Positions 13,129-16,001 of a stretch of DNA of 16,001 bases are shown in pieces. The notes under the pieces are model-generated. The model saw nothing but the letters and a program-made list of their open reading frames with translations. It did not search any database and was not told where the DNA came from. A program made the position numbers and the translations under genes. How positions within the stretch are numbered: the first letter of the stretch is position 1; every line of letters begins with the position of its first letter. The DNA comes from CAYFJO01 sp964343305 (GTDB taxonomy: Bacteria > Planctomycetota > Planctomycetia > Pirellulales > Pirellulaceae): the NCBI GenBank assembly GCA_964343305.1, contig CAYFJO010000241.1:1-16001 (forward strand), read 5' to 3'.

Positions 13129-15528
13129 GTGAATAATTCCCTACCACGAATTCGAGTTTGTCTTGCAATCTTTTTCGTTTTCGCTCTCGTCCAAACTCAT
13201 GCGTCGGCCCAGAAAGTTGGTGATCGCGTGGTGACGAAAACGGACTTGGCGCTGCGCTTGTCAAAGAAGACGGTCGAAACCGTCGCTCGCGGCACGGTGT
13301 TAAAAGTTGAATCGATCAACGGCAAATGGTTGTGGGTAAAGAGTCCGTCGGGAAAGAAAGGCTGGGTTTCGAACACGACCGTCGAACCTGCGCCGGCTGA
13401 CCCTGGAGATGCAAAGGGCGATCCCGCGGCATGGGAACCAAAGTATGACGAACTAGCGGACGCCGATCTCGTGCCGGGAGAGTTGGTCGTTACTGTTCAC
13501 GAAGATGTGAAGCGCGAAGACTTGGAAAAGGCGCTCAAGAGCTTGGGGCACAAAACAAAAATCCTTGACGAAATCGCCGAATCGAACACGTACCTTGTCG
13601 GCGTGCCGGCCGACGTGATCCACGAATGTCGATTGCGGCTTGGTATTCATCCCTACGTTGAAGGTTGCGGGTTGAACACGGTTCGGAAGTTGACTCGAAC
13701 CTACGACGATCCCGCATTGGCCGAGGACAACGAAAACGGTTGGAACCTGCGCCGCATCAATGCCTTCGACGCTTGGGATATTACGACAGGCGGAGCGAAG
13801 ATCGCGATCGTCGATTCGGGCATCAAGACCGACCACGACGAATTCAAAGGCAAGCTGACCAATCCCTACAGCGTCTACACTCGTTCGGCTGACATGCAAT
13901 CAGGCTTGGTCAAAGTCGAACAGAAAGGCCTTCTGTTCGACAGGTACATCACCGAGCACGGCACGCACGTGGCCGGCACGGCGGCGGGCAATGCCGGTAA
14001 CAAACTCGGCACGGCTGGCGTCTCTCCCGATAGCCCGATCATGCCGATCCAATCGTTGTCCTACTTGCCAAAGTCAAAAGGAATCTATGGCCAGGATTGG
14101 GCATTGATTCAAGGATTGAATCGAGCCATCAGCGAAGGCGCCGCAGTAATCAACTACAGCATCGGTGGTCCGCCACCGGAAGAGATTCTCAATGCTTGGC
14201 AGACGGCCAAGAACGCAAAATCCAAGGCCGACGGCGAAGCTCAGATCATGAACTGGGTGCGACGAAGTTTGAACGACGACTACAAGGGTGTACTCGATCG
14301 CGCCGTGCGTGAAGGTGTCATCATCACCAAGAGTGCCGGCAACGATGATCTGCCCGCCAAGTTCGATTATCTGTCGTACTCGCGCCGGGTGATTTCAGTG
14401 GCCGCCACGGACAAAAAGGACGGCCGCGCCATCTTTAGCGACACCGGCGCATCGAATTACGGAGAATACACAACGGTCTCGGCACCAGGCAAAGAGATTT
14501 GGAATGCGTACGCCAATCCGAAAGTCCCGTATGGCGAAATGCAGGGCACTTCGATGGCCGCGCCGCATGTCGCGGGTCTGGTCGCACTAATGAAGACCAT
14601 CGATCCCAAACTTTCACGAAAAGAAGCCGCCGATATTCTCGTGGCGACGGGCGAGCAACTGACAACCGACAGGCCAATTGGTCCGTTGGTGAACGCACCT
14701 GCCGCACTCAAGGAACTAAAACGACGACGCGACAGCAACGTACCTCGGCCCGACCCTGATTCCCCGCTCATTACGTCTCGACCCAACCCAACCAATCCCA
14801 CGCTGCCGCGCGACGGCGTCGACATCCTCGGTGGTCCCCGCCCCTGGCGAAACCCCGACGTGCGACGTCTCATCGACCTGTGGTTATCGATCGCCCTTCC
14901 CGTCCTTGGCAACCGCAACCCACGAAACGGTCCATTCTTTTTCGATCCGTTCGGCCGCGTCATTTCGATCCGTGTCGTCTACATAATTCTTCCGCCAGAT
15001 AATGCCGCCGACCGATATCAATTCTTGTGGACCAACGCCCGGACGCTAGTCTCCAGCAACTTCGGCACACTGAACGTCTTCGTCATCAACATGATGAAGA
15101 GCGGCACATTCAACCCAAACCCGGCACCGGCCGACAAACTCGCCGCAAAAGATGACCCCAAAGACGATCCGTCCGCTGCAAACGGAACGCACGCCGTGAC
15201 CACAACCTTCAAAGGCCTGGCCAATTCGTTTGTCTGGAAGCAGAACAAAGGGTCCGACACAGCAACCGCCACGTTCACCATGAACGGCCGCGAAGGCGCC
15301 ATTCTGCGACAGCACGGCCTGCCCGCAACGGTAACGGTGTCCGCCAAAAAGCAAGGCAACAAATTCGTCGTTCCCGCGTCCAACCCACTCAGTACCGCCA
15401 TCTCCGCTGCCAGCGCAAACCTATCACGCAGCGTCGGCGGCAAACCAGCCAAGTTCAGCGTAGGACTAACCTTCACGCCCAACGGAAAGAGCGTAAGCCT
15501 ACAGACAAAAGTCAGTGTCGGCGGATGA
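13129..15528 (+). CDS. Exported subtilisin-like S8 serine protease with SH3-like head and conserved tail
   Basis: A 799-residue protein. A signal peptide (1 to about 27, ending ASAQ) is followed by an SH3-like domain (about 31-87), then a propeptide-like region (about 105-190, starting VPGELVVTVHED) and the S8 catalytic domain (about 205-520). The triad is complete: D229 in AIVDSGI, H277 in EHGTHVAGT and S475 in GTSMAAPHVAG. The oxyanion residue is N405 in SAGND. A proline-rich spacer and a hydrophobic segment (about 580-660) lead to the 121-residue tail (679-799) shared with the RHS protein. The start is GTG at 13129-13131 with AGAGGAG at 13116-13122; the ATG at 13124 hits a stop at once. 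It lies 78 bases after the RHS gene on the same strand, with no terminator seen between, so co-expression is likely. It should be active outside the cytoplasm; the substrate is unknown. Confidence 0.93.
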   Translation: MNNSLPRIRVCLAIFFVFALVQTHASAQKVGDRVVTKTDLALRLSKKTVETVARGTVLKVESINGKWLWVKSPSGKKGWVSNTTVEPAPADPGDAKGDPAAWEPKYDELADADLVPGELVVTVHEDVKREDLEKALKSLGHKTKILDEIAESNTYLVGVPADVIHECRLRLGIHPYVEGCGLNTVRKLTRTYDDPALAEDNENGWNLRRINAFDAWDITTGGAKIAIVDSGIKTDHDEFKGKLTNPYSVYTRSADMQSGLVKVEQKGLLFDRYITEHGTHVAGTAAGNAGNKLGTAGVSPDSPIMPIQSLSYLPKSKGIYGQDWALIQGLNRAISEGAAVINYSIGGPPPEEILNAWQTAKNAKSKADGEAQIMNWVRRSLNDDYKGVLDRAVREGVIITKSAGNDDLPAKFDYLSYSRRVISVAATDKKDGRAIFSDTGASNYGEYTTVSAPGKEIWNAYANPKVPYGEMQGTSMAAPHVAGLVALMKTIDPKLSRKEAADILVATGEQLTTDRPIGPLVNAPAALKELKRRRDSNVPRPDPDSPLITSRPNPTNPTLPRDGVDILGGPRPWRNPDVRRLIDLWLSIALPVLGNRNPRNGPFFFDPFGRVISIRVVYIILPPDNAADRYQFLWTNARTLVSSNFGTLNVFVINMMKSGTFNPNPAPADKLAAKDDPKDDPSAANGTHAVTTTFKGLANSFVWKQNKGSDTATATFTMNGREGAILRQHGLPATVTVSAKKQGNKFVVPASNPLSTAISAASANLSRSVGGKPAKFSVGLTFTPNGKSVSLQTKVSVGG
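13207..13386 (+). repeat. Shared SH3-like head module, copy in the protease gene
   Basis: Counterpart of 7942-8121, about 68% identical at protein level by hand alignment. The signal peptides just before the two modules differ in sequence but end alike (GHAQ and ASAQ), so the similarity begins close to the mature N-terminus. Confidence 0.85.
15163..15525 (+). repeat. Shared C-terminal tail module, copy in the protease gene
   Basis: Counterpart of 12685-13047. Both copies end in SVGG and a stop codon, and both are preceded by an acidic DDPS linker. The similarity stops upstream of that linker, where the two proteins become unrelated. Confidence 0.9.
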
Positions 15529-15575
15529 GTTCGTCATTCGGATTTCGGAATTCTTTCGTCACTGGGTGTTTCGTT

Positions 15576-15615
15576 CTTCGTCATTTCCTGCAGGTCCTTC
15601 GTCATTTCTCGCAGG
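15576..15615 (+). repeat. Tandem short repeat downstream of the protease gene
   Basis: Two 19-base units at 15576-15594 and 15597-15615 share CTTCGTCATTTC and GCAGG with a 21-base period. Further TTCGTCA words occur at about 15532 and 15555. The rest of the 160-base gap (15529-15688) shows nothing I can name, and no clear terminator. Confidence 0.5.
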
Positions 15616-15688
15616 CGTGTTCGGCTGACCAGCGCCAATTCCAGTGGACCAGGGCCGGGCGAAGGGAAGGTTCGAGAATCCACTCAGT

Positions 15689-15904
15689 TTACAACCAGTC
15701 TTCCACTTTTAGTCCGGCCACCTTTTCAAAGTCACGAAGATTTCGCGACAAAAGCGTTGCATTGCTTGAAAGACAAATGCTTGCAATCTTCAGGTCCGTC
15801 GTGGCGATGCCTTCGCCCGATTCCTCAAGCCTCTGTTGCAGGGCCAGACCTTCTGTGGAACCGCGGTCAAGCTCAACTAGATGATCCGTATCGAGGACCA
15901 ACAT
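15689..15904 (-). pseudogene. PIN-domain VapC-like toxin with internal deletion
   Basis: A 71-residue frame. VapC toxins are PIN-fold RNases of usually about 125-140 residues that are held in check by a partner antitoxin. The N-terminus is intact (LVLDTDHLVELDRGS with D5 and D7) and so is the C-terminal third (TTDLKIASICLS with D37, then LLSRNLRDFEKVAGL and a final W70). Between T35 and D37 about 60 residues seem to be missing, the part that normally carries the central conserved acidic residue. The join is in frame, so a small protein could be made, but a working RNase is unlikely. The ATG (15902-15904) lies one base after the stop of an upstream frame, the usual toxin-antitoxin spacing. The family call is firm; the deletion is judged from memory of the family. 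Confidence 0.75.
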
Positions 15905-15905
15905 T

Positions 15906-16001
15906 TTATTTGTCGTCCTCTCGGTCCTTTTCGCGATACTCTCGACCTAGTTGTACAGCGCACCTTAGTCATCCGGTGGTCTGCAAGAGGTTAGTCGTTG
16001 C
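15906..16001 (-). pseudogene. Possible antitoxin remnant upstream of the PIN gene (partial)
   Basis: On the minus strand a frame ends QLGREYREKDREDDK and stops at 15906-15908, one base before the PIN gene start. The charged C-terminus and spacing would suit an antitoxin. However, an in-frame TGA at 15969-15971 interrupts it, leaving only 20 codons downstream, and the sequence continues past the window edge. I do not recognise the family. Confidence 0.35.

Noticed and set aside
15576..15615. Start of a CRISPR array
   Set aside because: Only two clear units with a 21-base period and a 2-base gap, too short and irregular for repeats with spacers.

Overview
The window looks like part of a planctomycete chromosome, probably from the Pirellula/Rhodopirellula side of the phylum. 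This is an inference from the mix of features, not from a marker gene. The features are GTG and TTG starts on core genes, core operons broken up by long palindromic repeats, very large exported proteins, and eroded toxin-antitoxin fragments. No rRNA, tRNA or CRISPR array was seen.

Left half (1-7115, all minus strand): housekeeping genes. Read in transcription order they are purA, uppS, cdsA, phoH, a pgpH-type 7TM-HD hydrolase, and ybeY, which is cut by the window edge. uppS-cdsA (12 bases apart) make the undecaprenyl carrier and CDP-diacylglycerol. phoH-pgpH-ybeY is a conserved block tied to RNA maturation and, through the HD protein, probably to cyclic-di-AMP turnover. Three intergenic gaps in this half hold long inverted repeats, and they belong to different sequence families.

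Middle (7116-7872): a gap rich in repeats upstream of purA, with a second copy of the hairpin that lies downstream of purA. Next comes a broken Ada/AraC-type regulator (frameshift in a T run, then truncation), and then a scrap of a PIN-domain toxin gene on the opposite strand.

Right half (7873-15528, plus strand): two large exported proteins, and the most striking part of the window. The first is a 1725-residue RHS/YD-repeat protein. The second is a 799-residue subtilisin-like S8 protease. Their centres are unrelated. Each begins with a signal peptide and the same SH3-like module (about 41 of 60 residues identical by hand alignment), and each ends with the same tail (about 102 of 121 identical). 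In the RHS protein this tail sits where a variable toxin tip would be expected. I read the pair as one surface or secreted module, with the tail as a possible sorting, anchoring or binding domain and the protease as a possible processing partner.

Right edge (15529-16001): a short repeat-bearing gap, a PIN-domain (VapC-like) gene that has lost the middle of its domain, and the end of a possible antitoxin frame with an in-frame stop. A 19-base stretch of this PIN gene is identical to the scrap at 7753-7771, so PIN-derived DNA lies on both sides of the RHS/protease module.
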